Of a DNA stretch of 64,000 nucleotides, positions 1 through 12,004 are shown in pieces (the stretch's first letter is position 1; each line of letters starts with the position of its first letter). A program made the translations under genes and the position numbers. The DNA comes from Pipra filicauda (Eukaryota; Chordata; Aves; Passeriformes; Pipridae), in NCBI RefSeq assembly GCF_003945595.2, contig NW_024104528.1, positions 558,001 through 622,000 on the forward strand. The letters are read 5' to 3'. Under the pieces are notes generated by a model. That model was not told the DNA's origin. It saw only the letters and a list, made by a program, of their open reading frames with translations, and ran no database searches.

Positions 1-1094
1 CCAACAGTGAAATACATCCACCCTGCTCTGGAGTTGGTGTGACCCAGATGTGCTCATGCTCATCAGCCACTGCACTCTGGCAAGCCCTACCAATGTGCAA
101 GAGGGAACATGAGCAGTCCTGTGCAATCCTTTGGGTGCACATGGCAGTGAAGAAGCCCTTTCAACCTGTGCTTTCCCAGTTACAACCATGGCAGAAATCC
201 AGGATGTGCATACAATTCCCAGGTCATTGCTACGCAGCTATGTCTCCGCCATTTGAAGCGCGTCTCTATATGCATCCTGCAGGCTAACTGATGTCCCAAA
301 CATTCCCCATAATCTCCCACAGCAAATTGCTCTGTTTGCACCACTCGACCCAAGAGACCTACATCTGTGACTGCCTTGCCGTTGCTTGTGAGACTGCACA
401 AATCTCACGATCTCCAGGATGTGGTGAAGCCTACAGCTGCTGCATCCCAACATATCAACTTCTATTGCCTGAACAGGAGTGCACATCTTGACCAGATAAT
501 GGCTACAGCAGATCCAGCAGGATCTGTCTCAGCACAGCTCCCAAAGCCAGAGAGTGGTCACAGAGAGAGATGCATTAGAGACATCCTACACTGACAGCAA
601 GGCTCATCTCCTCTGCGCTGGGTGAATGGGAAGTGTTTCAGACAGCAGAACACGCTGGGGTGACGAAATGTTACTGTGTAACATTAAAATCACAGTGAAA
701 GGAAAGGCCTGACCCGCAGTCATCTGTGCAAAGATTATTTTACATGCAAAATAGCAGCTGAACACAATTGTTGTTCAGCTTGATAAAAACTAAACAGAGG
801 TAGGAGAAAGAGAGAGTAATCCTGCACATTAACTGGCACAACCACTGGAAAAACATAGAGTGCAAACCGTCTCCTTCCAGACAGAAATGAAACATATTTG
901 GCACTGCCACACTGTAACAGATGCTCCAAAAACTATTCACAGAATAAATATATGTGCATATGTATAGATGTACACTTGTGTACAGAAAACTCTCTTTATA
1001 GCCCAAATTTCTTTCTTCTTCCCTGTGAAAACCTCAAGCTTTTGACCAAAATTATGGTCTAAGGTTAGAACAATTTGTATTAAACCCCCACAGT

Positions 1095-1123
1095 TTTAAA
1101 CACTAAAGTGTTTAAACACTAAA
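1095..1123. repeat. 13-bp direct repeat with internal hairpin
   Basis: The 13-mer TTTAAACACTAAA occurs at 1095-1107 and again at 1111-1123, separated by GTG. The junction also forms a perfect hairpin (AAACACT, two-base loop, AGTGTTT). It is probably a local duplication in AT-rich DNA; no function is implied. Confidence 0.8.
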
Positions 1124-1165
1124 ATATTACATATTTGAATTCTCCCTTTAGCACATATTAATTAA

Positions 1166-1190
1166 TTTAGATTTAGATTAGATTCAGATT
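1166..1190. repeat. TTAGAT-like short tandem repeat
   Basis: Four imperfect copies of a TTTAGA/TTAGAT unit lie in a row, the last carrying a substitution. This is an ordinary decayed microsatellite. Confidence 0.7.
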
Positions 1191-2438
1191 GAAACTTATA
1201 ATTTTTTTTTAATTACTTGGCAAAGGGACTTTTTCACCAGTATTTTGCCACTTTTTTACCAGTATATTTTCATTGTTAGTTATTGCCAATGCAAAGTGGC
1301 TGAACAGTTGTACCAAATGAAAATGTGTAATGGTTATTTGATAGAAGAAAAGAACAGAGTTATCAATAAAACAAAACCAATTTCATCCTGTGAACAGAGG
1401 AAATTGCCTCTCTGTCAAGCCAAATATTAAAACCACAACAAAATTAGATTCAAGTAGAAGAAATGCAAGATCTGAGAGAAAAATATTCCAGTGTTAGTAA
1501 TATTTAATGGAAAGAAGAAGCCAAGAGAGATAAAAGAATTCTAGGAGTGATAATAGGCAGAAAACTAGGAATGGTTGCCACAGAACATGGCACTGAATAA
1601 AAAAATGGCAAATAGATATTGTGAAGATAAATGCAAAGAAATCATTTCACTGTAAAGAAGTTCTGATCATGACTAGCCCAATCTCAATCACATTACACAT
1701 TCATTTTAGGGTGTCATGTTGGCAGGGAGACCCTGCAGACCTAGTGGAAATCAGATGAAAAGCAATGACAATAGCAACTTCAGCTTTCCATAGCTGTGGA
1801 AACCCATTTTATAAATGAAGTGTAAGGATTTACCATTTGTGCTTCATTTGGCCAAAAGGAGATGGATTACAGACAGTGAAGAAAATTCTCTTCTCTCACT
1901 GCCTCCCCTAATGTTCACATCAATTTGAGCAGAGCATGCTAGGGGTATAGAGGAAAGGAGAGACTGTAATTAAGATAGTCTTCCATCTTGTGGAGAGTAG
2001 ACTCTTTTGGAGTCATAGGAAATGAGTAAAGGAAAATTTTAAGCAGATTTTAGCCTGACTCATTAGGAGCTTGACTGGACCAGAACCAGCAAATCTGCTC
2101 CAGGCCATGTACAGGCTCTCAGGAAGCTGGGAGAGATGTTTTCAGCACACAGAACAACCTGGAGCTCTTCACATGAAAACCCTGTTGTGTTGGGTTTTTT
2201 TTCAGGAAGAGAACTTTTTCCTCTTTTTATCCTTTTCCCCCTGTTTTAGTAGCTTCCATACCTCTATATATTCTTGGCATGTTCTCTTTTTCCAGCTAGT
2301 AATTGTATCTGGCCGTAATTTGAGGACTTTGGACTTCTGCCTGACTTCTGGGAGCCATCAGATCCAGCTGGAACAACGGCTTCTGAGGTAGATGGGATCC
2401 TCTAAACTGGTATTTTGGAGCAGGAGCACAATTTCTGC

Positions 2439-2466
2439 CTGTCTGTCTGTCTGTGTCTCTCTCTCT
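2439..2466. repeat. (CTGT)n(CT)n compound microsatellite
   Basis: Several CTGT units run directly into CT dinucleotides. Compound tracts of this kind are usually length-polymorphic. Confidence 0.9.
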
Positions 2467-5400
2467 GAACAGATATACCCAGAACCAAGAAGAGGGAGGA
2501 CTAGTGTGGTATGGAGCCAGCCATGTATCCACTGTGGACTCAACTATGAGTTCTTAGCACAACTGCTAACATAGTAATTCCCTATAACAAAAAAATATTA
2601 TATAAAACCTTAGAAATAATGATCATGTGGACCACCATAAGTGCCGGCATCAATCCAATGTGTCCCATTGTATAAGTCCTGGTCAAGAGACCCAGGGACT
2701 GCCCCATCCAGCTCACTCTTGCATTATCCATGCCTAATCCACCGGACAGTCTTTCTCACTACCTTGCTTAAGGATTTGCAAAGTCAATGCCAACATGGCC
2801 TTCCCACCACAAGTCAAAGGCAAGAGTCATGGGGAACCTGGGAGGATGGACTCCCAGTGTCCTGCCTCAGCCATTAGCCAACACAACCTCTCTCCCGATA
2901 ACAGCAAACAAAATTTTGCTGCCCTTAAACCTAGATCATAAAGTCTGTCATGGGTAACATTGAGTGGTTTTGTGAAGATACAGTTAAAGTTTTTTCTTGT
3001 TTTCTTAGTCAAATATGTGTGATTTTTATGCAATTTGCAGAGAACAAAGGAAATATTCCATTTATATTAGCTCCTGTTAGCCTGGAGGAAAACAACCATT
3101 TTTTTTTAAGATGAATTATTTTGAAAAGTTGGAAATCCAATTATGAGTGAAATGGCGCCAAGTGGCATTCCAGTTTGAGTGAACTATGAATCCTAGTGCT
3201 GATTTTGTACTAAATTACAAGGAAAACTGAGAACTTTGAGGAAATGTAGTCTTTGTTACAGAGCTATACAATTAATTAAGGACACAAAGTTTAAAATTGT
3301 TTATTCTTTTATTAGTGATTCCCTAGAGTGTCTTGATATAACATTGTTTCATCATTTCTGTAGTCTGGGTTGCAAATCCCTAGTTAGGTTATATGTTCTG
3401 TCTTCACCCCTTTGTCTCCTTTACTGCTCTTAGGAAAGCAAGAGTTTTCTGTGTTTTATTTTTTGGTAAGATATTACATGCTGTTCTCTGCACTCCACAG
3501 TGACTTCCTGGACATCAGCCTGGGTCAGGATGAACAAGAGACTAGCTCCAGGACTGCACAGCTGAGATCAGTGAAGGGCCACCCTCAAAAGCAAGGTGGA
3601 TGAACCAGGTCATCTCAGTCTCTGTCCACCTCCTACTTCTCCCTGACTGGTTAGAAAATAACATGGATTTCATCTCACTTTCTTCCTGTCTTCACTTCTC
3701 CTTCAAACAAATGCACGAGTTCTTCCTGACAGCTGATGAAACAAAACCTGCTTCATCCCAAGTGAGCTATTTTTCCCCCCTTGAAATTTCTCCCTGTATT
3801 GAGCAGCTGACCTGGGAGGGTGTCTGATGTTCACCGGGTGGGCTGGGTAAACCTATTAGCAGGGGCAGGAGGAAGGACAGGTTTTATGTGCCTCCAGGTC
3901 AAGGCTGGGATTTGAGACTGAGGTTCAGTTCTCATCCCTCCATCAGACTTCACTCACCTTGGTGAAGGTATTTATAGCCTCTTCACTTCATGTCAGTAAA
4001 GGAAGAGGATCACACTTCCCTTTTACTCCTGCTTCCTTTCTCACTGGAGCAGAGATCATTTCTTGCTGTGCTTACAGTCTCTAGCACTATAAACTGGCCC
4101 TCTTTGGCCTGAGAGCTGTAAATGCTAACATTTAGCAGATGCTTATTCATAATTAAGAGCATCAGATGCCCAAACATTCTGGTGTGTCTGTGGTCAGAAA
4201 AGATCTTCTGCAATGATTGTTACCTGTCGCCTTTTCAACATCTCAGCTCAATAAGGCGGCTGCCTGTTTTAGTGAAAAATGATACTAATTCTCACTAATT
4301 TCCCCAATCCATACTTACTAACTACAACCCTGGACAGGTGATTCGATTTCTGTATTTTCCTAAGCTTATCCAAGTATTGGAGGAAAACAAGAAACCTATA
4401 TTCACTGTCTTATTGTTATTATTATAATGACAACCCAAGGGGTAAATTGGATCAAGACAGAAGAGCACAACGTCCCATGTTCTCCCAGAAAAATCAGGAT
4501 ATCTAATGCTACATGTGATAGTCAGGACATATTAGATAAATTTTCACTGTCATTCTGAAAAAACTCTAAAAATGCAGCCAGAAAATAAAATTAGAGGCTA
4601 AGAAAAAAGAAAAATTCTTCACTTTTAGGGAGATGAAGAATGTTTTCCCTGAATCCTTAACCCCTCTGAAGTTTCCCTAGCAGATTGAATTTGATTAGCA
4701 ATTACAACTCTAGATCCTAACATTATTAACCTTAGGCTACTTTCAAGGAAACAGTCTTTTAGTGACACTTTCTGTGAGTCTTATACAAATGATGTCACCT
4801 TTATGAATCATGAGTTTCCCCACGTATAAAATGGCATGAACCAAAGAATCAGGAAGCAAAATCTTAACATACCAAATGGCACTTGGTGCCTAAGTCTTGT
4901 CAATGAGCCACTTTGCATTTGTAAGGAACCTCTCATGAAGTATTTATACTAATGATAACGAAAGTCAAACAATGGGAAAGGTGGTCCTTCTTGCTGTAGG
5001 GACTATTCTTGGGAAGCAATGTAACTCAAAAGCTTTACAGACTGAATTAGGTGTAATCCTTACGGGATCACTAGCAGCTCATAAATAACTTTTAATGAGA
5101 TTTCCAGCAAGTAAAATTGCGCATGGGAGGGGAAAAACAGAGAGAGTGAGGGAAAGAGAGGAGGGAAAAATGCAAGAGATCATCTCAATAAAAAATTAAA
5201 ATGTTCATGCTATCCCCCTGTTGTTTCGTATGTGTACACAAAAAGGTAGCAGGGATAGTTTTAGAAAGGCATTATTAGTACCCAAAATATTTAATTAACT
5301 GATAAAAAAAGGAAAAGGCTTGCTAAAGGTCACTGCAAATTCAGTGAAACTGGTCACTAATCTATTGAAACTTATAGAGCTAAATCTAAGGCATGTTTCA

Positions 5401-5589
5401 GAGTTAAGCAGGGAAATAAATCAAGGTTTGCAAATGTCATTTAAGTTTTCACCTGTCCCAAGATTCAAAATTATTGGCTTCACAATGAAAAGCATATGTT
5501 GCGCCCCTTGCCTAGGGAATAGTAATGAAGTGAGGCAGACACTCTCCAGTTCTACACTACCATCTCTCCCCTCTTTATTTCCCATCGAG
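2467..5589. other. Gene-free AT-rich stretch
   Basis: Open frames here are at most about 90 codons and unrecognisable. The palindrome TGGCGCCA at 3153-3160 stands out against the AT-rich surroundings and resembles NF-I- or E2F-type sites, but one motif proves nothing. A purine-rich patch lies at about 5138-5170. I see no recognisable repeat family or splice-site pair. Confidence 0.5.
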
Positions 5590-6190
5590 TAAAAATAATT
5601 ACTGTATACTTGAGGGAGCATTTCTCTCAGTCTGCCGATAACTGCTGCCATGTTGGCTCTTCATGAGCTGCTCTTCTTCCTTGTGGGACTATGATTTGAT
5701 TTATGAGAAAATAGTTGGCAAATTGCGATGTCCATCTTGATGGATGACATCATTTGGGCCATTTTGCTGATCATGTATGACTAACTTTTTTTTTAGTGCT
5801 GTTGCAATTGATCAAGTGCTGCAGCACAGCTGAGTTAAGGAAAGGAGTGGGGTGAGGGAGATGAGGGGTGAGGGGAGGAAAGAGGTGACAATTGCCTGTG
5901 CTCTGTAAGAACTGGAATGGCATTCGCAGAGCAGAATCCCCTCTTTTTTGGTTCAGCTGTAATCTAATTGAGGAGGAATATAAATTTTATAGACTGAAAA
6001 TAACGCAACGTATATACAACAATGGGATTAAATGTAAATGCCTCAGCCCACCACATTAAAATTCAAGGAAAAAAAAGAATAAACCCTGAGTATCGTGTTT
6101 TATGCTGAACCCTCTATGTCTAATCCCTTTGGCACTTGAGTTATATTACCACTCATTACAGTTAACTGCTACCGTATATTATATAGGAAG
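5590..6190. other. Candidate conserved non-coding element
   Basis: This block is AT-rich yet compositionally complex, without simple repeats or ORFs. It contains an E-box (CAGCTG, 5954-5959), a homeodomain-type TAATTG (5965-5970) and several further ATTA/TAAT cores. Vertebrate developmental enhancers often look like this. The call is made by eye only; multi-species alignment would decide it. Confidence 0.3.
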
Positions 6191-6820
6191 GGAGGTGGAT
6201 GTACGTCCTCTAGGCCAGATTTGACATCCACAGAGTTATGTGATTTACAGATGCTTGCTTCAAATTTAAGGAGATTTTGATTATTCTAGGTCCCTTTTTT
6301 TAAGTTGAGACCTCTGCAATCTTGGGACTAATCAGTGGTCCCTGAAAGATGACCAGGAAAACAAACCCTCTCTCAGTGAGCTGATCAGACAGCCAACCCC
6401 AATACCTGCAGGTCAGTCAGGAAGGGTTGGCAGCTGTGGTTATCTTAGACAGACCCCAGCCAGGCACATCTGCAGGGAATCTTGCAGAATCTAGCATGTC
6501 CTTAAGAATCGTGGGGAGATCAGTCTGCACCTGGCTGGCACATGGCGGTGGACACCCAGGCTTGACCACCAACAGATCTGTGTGGGAAATGGAAAAAGAG
6601 AAGCTTGCCACACTTTTGGAAAGGACAGGTTTGCTTTAATGCATTTCCAGAGGTTCTCAGTAGACTTTGATTAGTTTTTCAGTTATCCCAGCCATGTATA
6701 TGTGTGTGAAATCATTCCACATCCTCCAAAGTTGTCTAACCTCCTCTAGTACCCAAGAGGATGTTATTGATAAAACAAAGCTGGTGGTCCAGAGACCTTA
6801 CAATGGTAAGAGCCACTGCA
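6191..6820. other. Gene-free stretch with GC-richer island
   Basis: A GC-richer block at about 6330-6610 is flanked by AT-rich DNA. Open frames of 64 and 70 codons oppose each other there, which suggests base composition, not coding. It could be a decayed mobile element, but no family is recognisable. Confidence 0.45.
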
Positions 6821-7056
6821 GGATGACAAGAGACAACTGATGTTATTTGAAAGAAGAAACTTTTTCACCATGAAGACAATCAAATTGTGGGATGCACAGA
6901 GATGCTGAGTTGTCCCCATCCTTGGAATTTTGGGGAATGCAACTGGATAAAGCCCTGATTAACCTACTCCAACCTCATTGCTGAACCCTCTTTGAGCAGA
7001 AGGTTGGACTAGAGACATCATGGCGCTGTGTCCAACATGAGTTATCCTATGGTTCT
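6821..7056 (+). mobile_element. CR1 LINE 3' fragment, old
   Basis: This is a decayed 3' end of a CR1 non-LTR retrotransposon in sense orientation. It shows the family's order of landmarks: a GACAAGAGRCAAC-like block, a TTTTTCACCATGAAGAC-like block at about 6848, a CCATCCTTGGA block, the GACTGGATAAAGCCCTGA-like segment, the 'GAGCAGRAGGTTGGACTAGA' region, and a terminal TCCTATGGTTCTA that corresponds to the ATTCTATG tail unit. Only the last 240 bp or so remain, as expected for 5'-truncated CR1 copies. Many substitutions and a small insertion near 6840 mark it as one of the older copies. It encodes no protein. Confidence 0.87.
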
Positions 7057-10000
7057 ACATGGTTTCTTTACAGAGAAGGGACTGTTTGAAGGAACTCTGC
7101 ATGGACAGTAAAACAGGGAGTCAGGCAGACAGTCCTGCAGTTCCCTCAAGCCAATCTCTGCCTGATCCAAAATAACTGCTCCTCAGAGATGAATGTGCTT
7201 TAATATCTGGGAGATCTTGGTAGCAAGGTGCTGACAGTTTGGCCATGCATGTTTCAGATCATTTCAACTAGTCAAAGGTTTAGGACATTGCAGGAAACAG
7301 TGCTCAAGCCAGAGACTGAAGTTGGATGGTGCTTCATGCTCTGCCAAGCACACTGGAGGGCAGCCAACCTCAGGGTGGGCCTTGCCTGCAGAAAGGAGGA
7401 TGAGGCCTCAAACTTCATTTTCTTGAGGGCCAGTATATCAACAGAGGCAATGCATGGAGCAGCTCTGGTCCCTTGGTGCCAGATTAAGACTTTGCATCTA
7501 AATTATAACTACCTGAAGCCAGATACGGTCTTCTAAAAGTTCGTCAGCCAAAGAGACTTCTCCTTTATGAATGAAGGATGTCAATGGTGCTAATGATTAG
7601 GAAAAAAAATTAAAAAGAAATATTCAATAATTTTTTCAAGAACTTCATATCGCACAAAATTACCTCTCAGACCAACAGATTCATAAGCTGGGATGTATTA
7701 GCATTACCTCTACACAAAAAATGTACTTTTAAATCAGTTTAGTCAACTGTTGCCTTAGTGTCTAAAGCACTCTCTTGTCTATCCTAAAGGCGTATTTGTA
7801 GATTGGATTTTCCAGTATTGTGCCTTCCAAGAGAATTTTCTTAAAATGATGAACAAGCTATGAAAATTCAAGATCCTATATGTTTCTCTCTTCCAGAGAC
7901 TGGTCTGGATTTTTGGTTGACTCTAAGGCAAACATTTACCTGTAGACTTCAACAGACAGTTGATAAAATTGTCTTTGTCATGTCTAAGTGTCCTTCTGAG
8001 GATGTATCTATAAAACACACCTATTATTCAATATTTTCAGCAGATTGGGCTTGCCAAAAGGAGGTGGAAAAAATTCTGGATTATAACTGAGGAATAAAAA
8101 ACTATATTTAGGAGAATCAAAAATGAGTATTTTTCTATGTTTCAGTATTTCTGTTCTCAATATATCAATAGCGATTTTCTTCAAAATTATTTTCTTTTTT
8201 TTATTTTGGCTAGATCTCCTAAATCTTTTTTAGACATATTTAGTGGAGTTGGGTTTTTTTATCATTGCGGAAGGGTTTTGTTTTGGGTTTGGGTTTTTTT
8301 GGTTTGGTTTGGTTTCGGTTTTTTTAACCTGGTTTTCACATTTTGGTGCAAGGGGCAATACATAAAAATTTACAAGGTTTAAGTTTTCTTTACATTTCCT
8401 AAACTCACAGATCTGCTTTTCTCATTAGCTAACTGCTGCTCACTGATGAACTCTCTGCACTTTTAATTCATGGTAAAACACTTTCTGCACATTTCAGTGT
8501 TTCACTGTTTTATTGAATGGTCACAGCCTTTTACCAAGGCTAATTTTTATCTGTTGCTGCAATTCTTCAGCCAACTTTATCATGTTGAAATTATAATTTT
8601 CAAAGGAATTTCCTTTCTCCCCCTCTCTCTCCTAGCTGTAATCTAAAGTGCTTAACTTTATTGCTATCTGAATCCTGCCAAAAGCACACTTTTATGGTAC
8701 CAGTTATCCAGAATGTCCTGTAGAAGTGTGGGACACAGAGAGAACAGAGTGTTTCATATAAACTGCTTTCCCATTAACTGTAACAATAATCATCTTGAAA
8801 TACAGTGTTTCATCTGAAGATATCTCTCTCCCTCAAAAAGTCTCTAAGTTTGTAAATTAAATCTGAGAATCTCCTGGCTTGGTGGGAATGAGCAGGTTGG
8901 CTTAGGCTAGCACTGAGGTCACCCTGACATAAATATGAAAATAGATGGGGAAAGGGTTGGAGAGGATGTGCCTTGACTCCCACCATTGCTACAATGCTGA
9001 AAAGATACAAAGCATTTCTTGTGAGATCATGCCAGTGCCGGGGCACTGGCCTTGGATACAGCTTCCAGAGGGAGCCAATGGCTCAAGCTCTGAAATAACA
9101 TGGTTCAGAAAAAAAGGGAAAAGTACATAATTAGCCAGTCTGTTAGAGCTGCATGGGCTCTGGAGCTCACTGAGCCACCTGAGGCTACCAGCCTGTGACT
9201 ACCAAAGGACCAGCTTGGGGATGGGAAATGCTGCAGCCCTAACACCACCAGTCTTTTCTGGTTCTGCATTTGTGGAACACTGGGGACTTCTCCCAGTGTC
9301 TAATCTGGGTACCTTGCTGTTTGCGGCCCAAGGGAAGGATGAAAGGATTAGGTCAGCACGGCGGGACACAGACATCCTGCTCGGTGAGGGAGGAACACTC
9401 TTGATGTGAAAAATCCATCTTGAAAAACCAAGGTTGTGGAGGAAGAGTAGACCTTCCTCTCTCCATACTGTGGACTACACCCTGGTGTCCATCAGCCACC
9501 CCAGCTGGTAGAATATGGTGTCCACATGCTGTGCAGATTTCTGGGCATTCTGAGACCCTGCCAGAAGTGCCTCTGTGGTGCAGCCCACTCCAGCTCTCAG
9601 GAGCACAGGTCAGTTGGCCTGAACCCAGCCCAGAAATCATCCATCAATTCCCCCATCCTTTAGCCTATGGGAGACACTGCAAGGAGCCCTCCTACATGCT
9701 TGGTCCCAAGGGCTGCTTTCTTTCCCTAAAACCCAGCCTGGAAATCAGACTGCCTGGACTGTAGCCAGACATCTGGAAAGTGCAAGAGCAGAGTCTTTGC
9801 CCCAGGGTGGATTTTAACTTTTGTGGGTATTTCTTCCTTAAACATTGGGTAGGAGCTCTCCGCATAAATACCTCAGGAAAAAAACAAACAAACAACAAAC
9901 AAAACCAAAACATACAAGTCAACACTGCTTACACAGAGAGGAGAACCCCAGCCTGTGACGTGTGAAGGACAGCAGGATTCACCAAAACACCTGAGCTTGG

Positions 10001-11802
10001 TTCTCAGAAGTGCTGTGCCTCTAGACAGTCCCCATGCAGCCCATGTAGGTTTTTTTGTTCATTTGCATCAACACTAATTTGTATCCAGGTTTCTCATCTT
10101 TCTTTAAAATGTCATATTAATTCCCCAAACCCAGTGATTGTGGTGGAGAATTTCACAGGTAACCAGTGTTCTCATAGGCATGGCTAGACTCACTCCTAGG
10201 CTCACTTGGGCCATAGGAGCACTTGTTTTTCTCCTTATTGTCATGTGCCCTGCTGCTCTCTGTCTTTACTAGAGCCTGTTGCTTGCACCATTAAAATACT
10301 TTCTGAGGGCCAGTGGTTTCTAGGAGCACTGAAGGGAAAAGCAGTCCTTGATCTGGGCAGAATTTTGCCTCTAAGGCAGATCCTATCATGCTTATGCCTC
10401 TTAAATGCCAATCCAGTCACACCATAATGACATTTCATTCCTGGGTATCGCTTTTCTCTATTAGATACCCAAGCCCTGCACAAATAAAATCATAAACTCA
10501 AGCAGAGCAAAAACACCCTCATGGGACATGCACATGAACAAGGGCAGGAATCAATATGGAGAAATCATTTCTATGCCAATACAAGCCCTGGGAAGGAGAG
10601 CATCCAGAGATGCTCTGGCTCCCCGGTTCCCAGCCCAGTCTCCCACCTCTGTGCACTCTTTGTTCCTTCCAGAGATGGTCTATGCTGCTGCCTGATTGCC
10701 AGCACAGGGGCTCCCATGATGCTGGAGTCTGTAAGATCACAGTGCTGCTCCTAGGAGGCAGTGGGGATGGCGTCTGATTTTCCATAGAGAAAATTCAAAG
10801 CGGAGGGAGAGGGGGAGGGATAAAATGACCCTGCGGTTCTCATATTGTAATGGTTATTTATTTTGTTTAGAGAGCACACATCACAATGCATCTGGTTAGA
10901 AAAGAAACTTCCTTAATTATGTATAGGGCTTTGACTCCCAAAAGATATGTTACGTAAAAAAAAGAAAAAAGAAAACCAAGAAACCATCTACTGTTTGTTT
11001 GGATGCTCGATACATTCAATTGCAAAAGAACGGTTCCTCTCCAAGCCATCATTACCTCTGTCTGTGCATTTTTATTTGAGTCTCAGCTTACTGTGGAAGC
11101 CTTCTACTTTGATTCTCAGCCTCTGTACCTTTCTTTCTCAGACTATGGTTTTTAGGGGGGCTGCAGTGCAGTGAAAATCTAGTGCTACACAGAAACTGCC
11201 TGATTTCCCCAGGAATTTTTATGTGGGATCAATCTATGATTCCGAAGAAAGCAGAATAAATCAAATCAAATAACACTCGCACTAAGCATATTGATGAGGA
11301 CATGGATCAAGCACGACAGACATCCGGTTATGTAAATGATAGCCTGGAGAACACAGCTTTGTTTAAACAACTCGGGATGGCTCCCAGGGACAGACCTTAA
11401 GTCAGACTAACCCAGGATTTCCTCTTTGAATAAAGGCAAATCAGTGTAAATGAGAGCAGATTCATGTACTACAAAACCAGCATGTTATCCTCATTGGAGG
11501 AGAAGTGACAGTAAAACCAACAAAGATCCTTCAAGTTTCTCCTGGTTTTGGTGAATTTGTCATTAACATCAATAAGGCCACAGTGGGCACCCCGGCTGAA
11601 GCCACACTCCCGAGGACACTAGTGAATTGGATCATTTCAGCAAGAGGCAGCTGCAGCCACATGTTGTCTCCTAACCCACAAAAAACTGTGAGAACCACAA
11701 GCATTGTGGGGAGACCCTGCTCCCCCGTGACTGGACAGCCCAAAACTCTCTGTGAATCCAACACTTCGTATAGTGGAAAGGCAGAAGCAGAGCAGCACAT
11801 CA
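7057..11802. other. Gene-free stretch, mixed composition
   Basis: AT-rich DNA alternates with GC-richer blocks at about 7290-7480, 9030-9780 and 10520-10780. The longest frames are 114 codons (+, 9420-9764) and 95 codons on the opposite strand over the same DNA, a pattern of stop-codon scarcity, not of a gene. I find no family match, no paired splice sites and no recognisable transposon. The G/T-rich tract inside is listed separately. Confidence 0.5.
8247..8325 (+). repeat. G/T-rich low-complexity tract
   Basis: The tract is almost only G and T on the + strand, with three GGG runs close together (GGGTTTTGTTTTGGG then GGGTTT-type spacing) followed by repeated GGTTT. The G-runs allow a quadruplex with one two-guanine tier or a bulge. 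It resembles a degenerate telomere-like or simple repeat but lacks the exact TTAGGG unit. Confidence 0.75.
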
Positions 11803-12004
11803 CCTTCTTCCCTGTGAGAGAGACTAAGCACTGGAACAGATTGCCCAGAGAGGCTGTGGAATCTCCCTCACTGAAGATATCCAAGAACTATCTGGACACA
11901 ATCCTGTGCAATGTACTCTAGGATGACCCTGCTCGAGCAGGGAGATTGTACCAGGTGATCTCCAGTTGTCCCTTCCAACTTTACCCATTCTGTGATCCAG
12001 TGAT
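11803..12004 (+). mobile_element. CR1 LINE 3' fragment (sense)
   Basis: This CR1 3' end is in sense orientation. Recognisable in order are a TTCTTCCCTGTGAGAG-like block, CACTGGAACAGATTGCCCAGA, the 'GAGGCTGTGGAATCTCC' block, the 'GATATCCAAGAACTATCTGGACAC' block, the ATCCTGTGCAATGTACTCTA block, GACCCTGCTCGAGCAGGGAG, GTGATCTCCAGTTGTCCCTT, and a terminal CATTCTGTGATCCAGTGAT in place of the tandem ATTCTGTG tail. It is 5'-truncated to about 200 bp. It accounts for the C-terminal part of a 138-codon open frame starting at 11505, which is therefore not a gene. Confidence 0.95.

Larger units (their letters stand above)
1..2438. other. Gene-free single-copy stretch
   Basis: The first 700 bases are moderately GC-rich; from about 1000 to 2050 the sequence is strongly AT-rich. 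Short open frames of 60-106 codons occur on both strands and overlap each other, and none resembles a known family or has paired splice sites. A tandem/inverted motif at 1095-1123 and a TTTAGA-like microsatellite at 1166-1190 are listed separately. I see no transposon here. Confidence 0.55.

Noticed and set aside
11505..11921. 138-codon plus-strand ORF
   Set aside because: Its second part is CR1 3' sequence; the first part has no family match.
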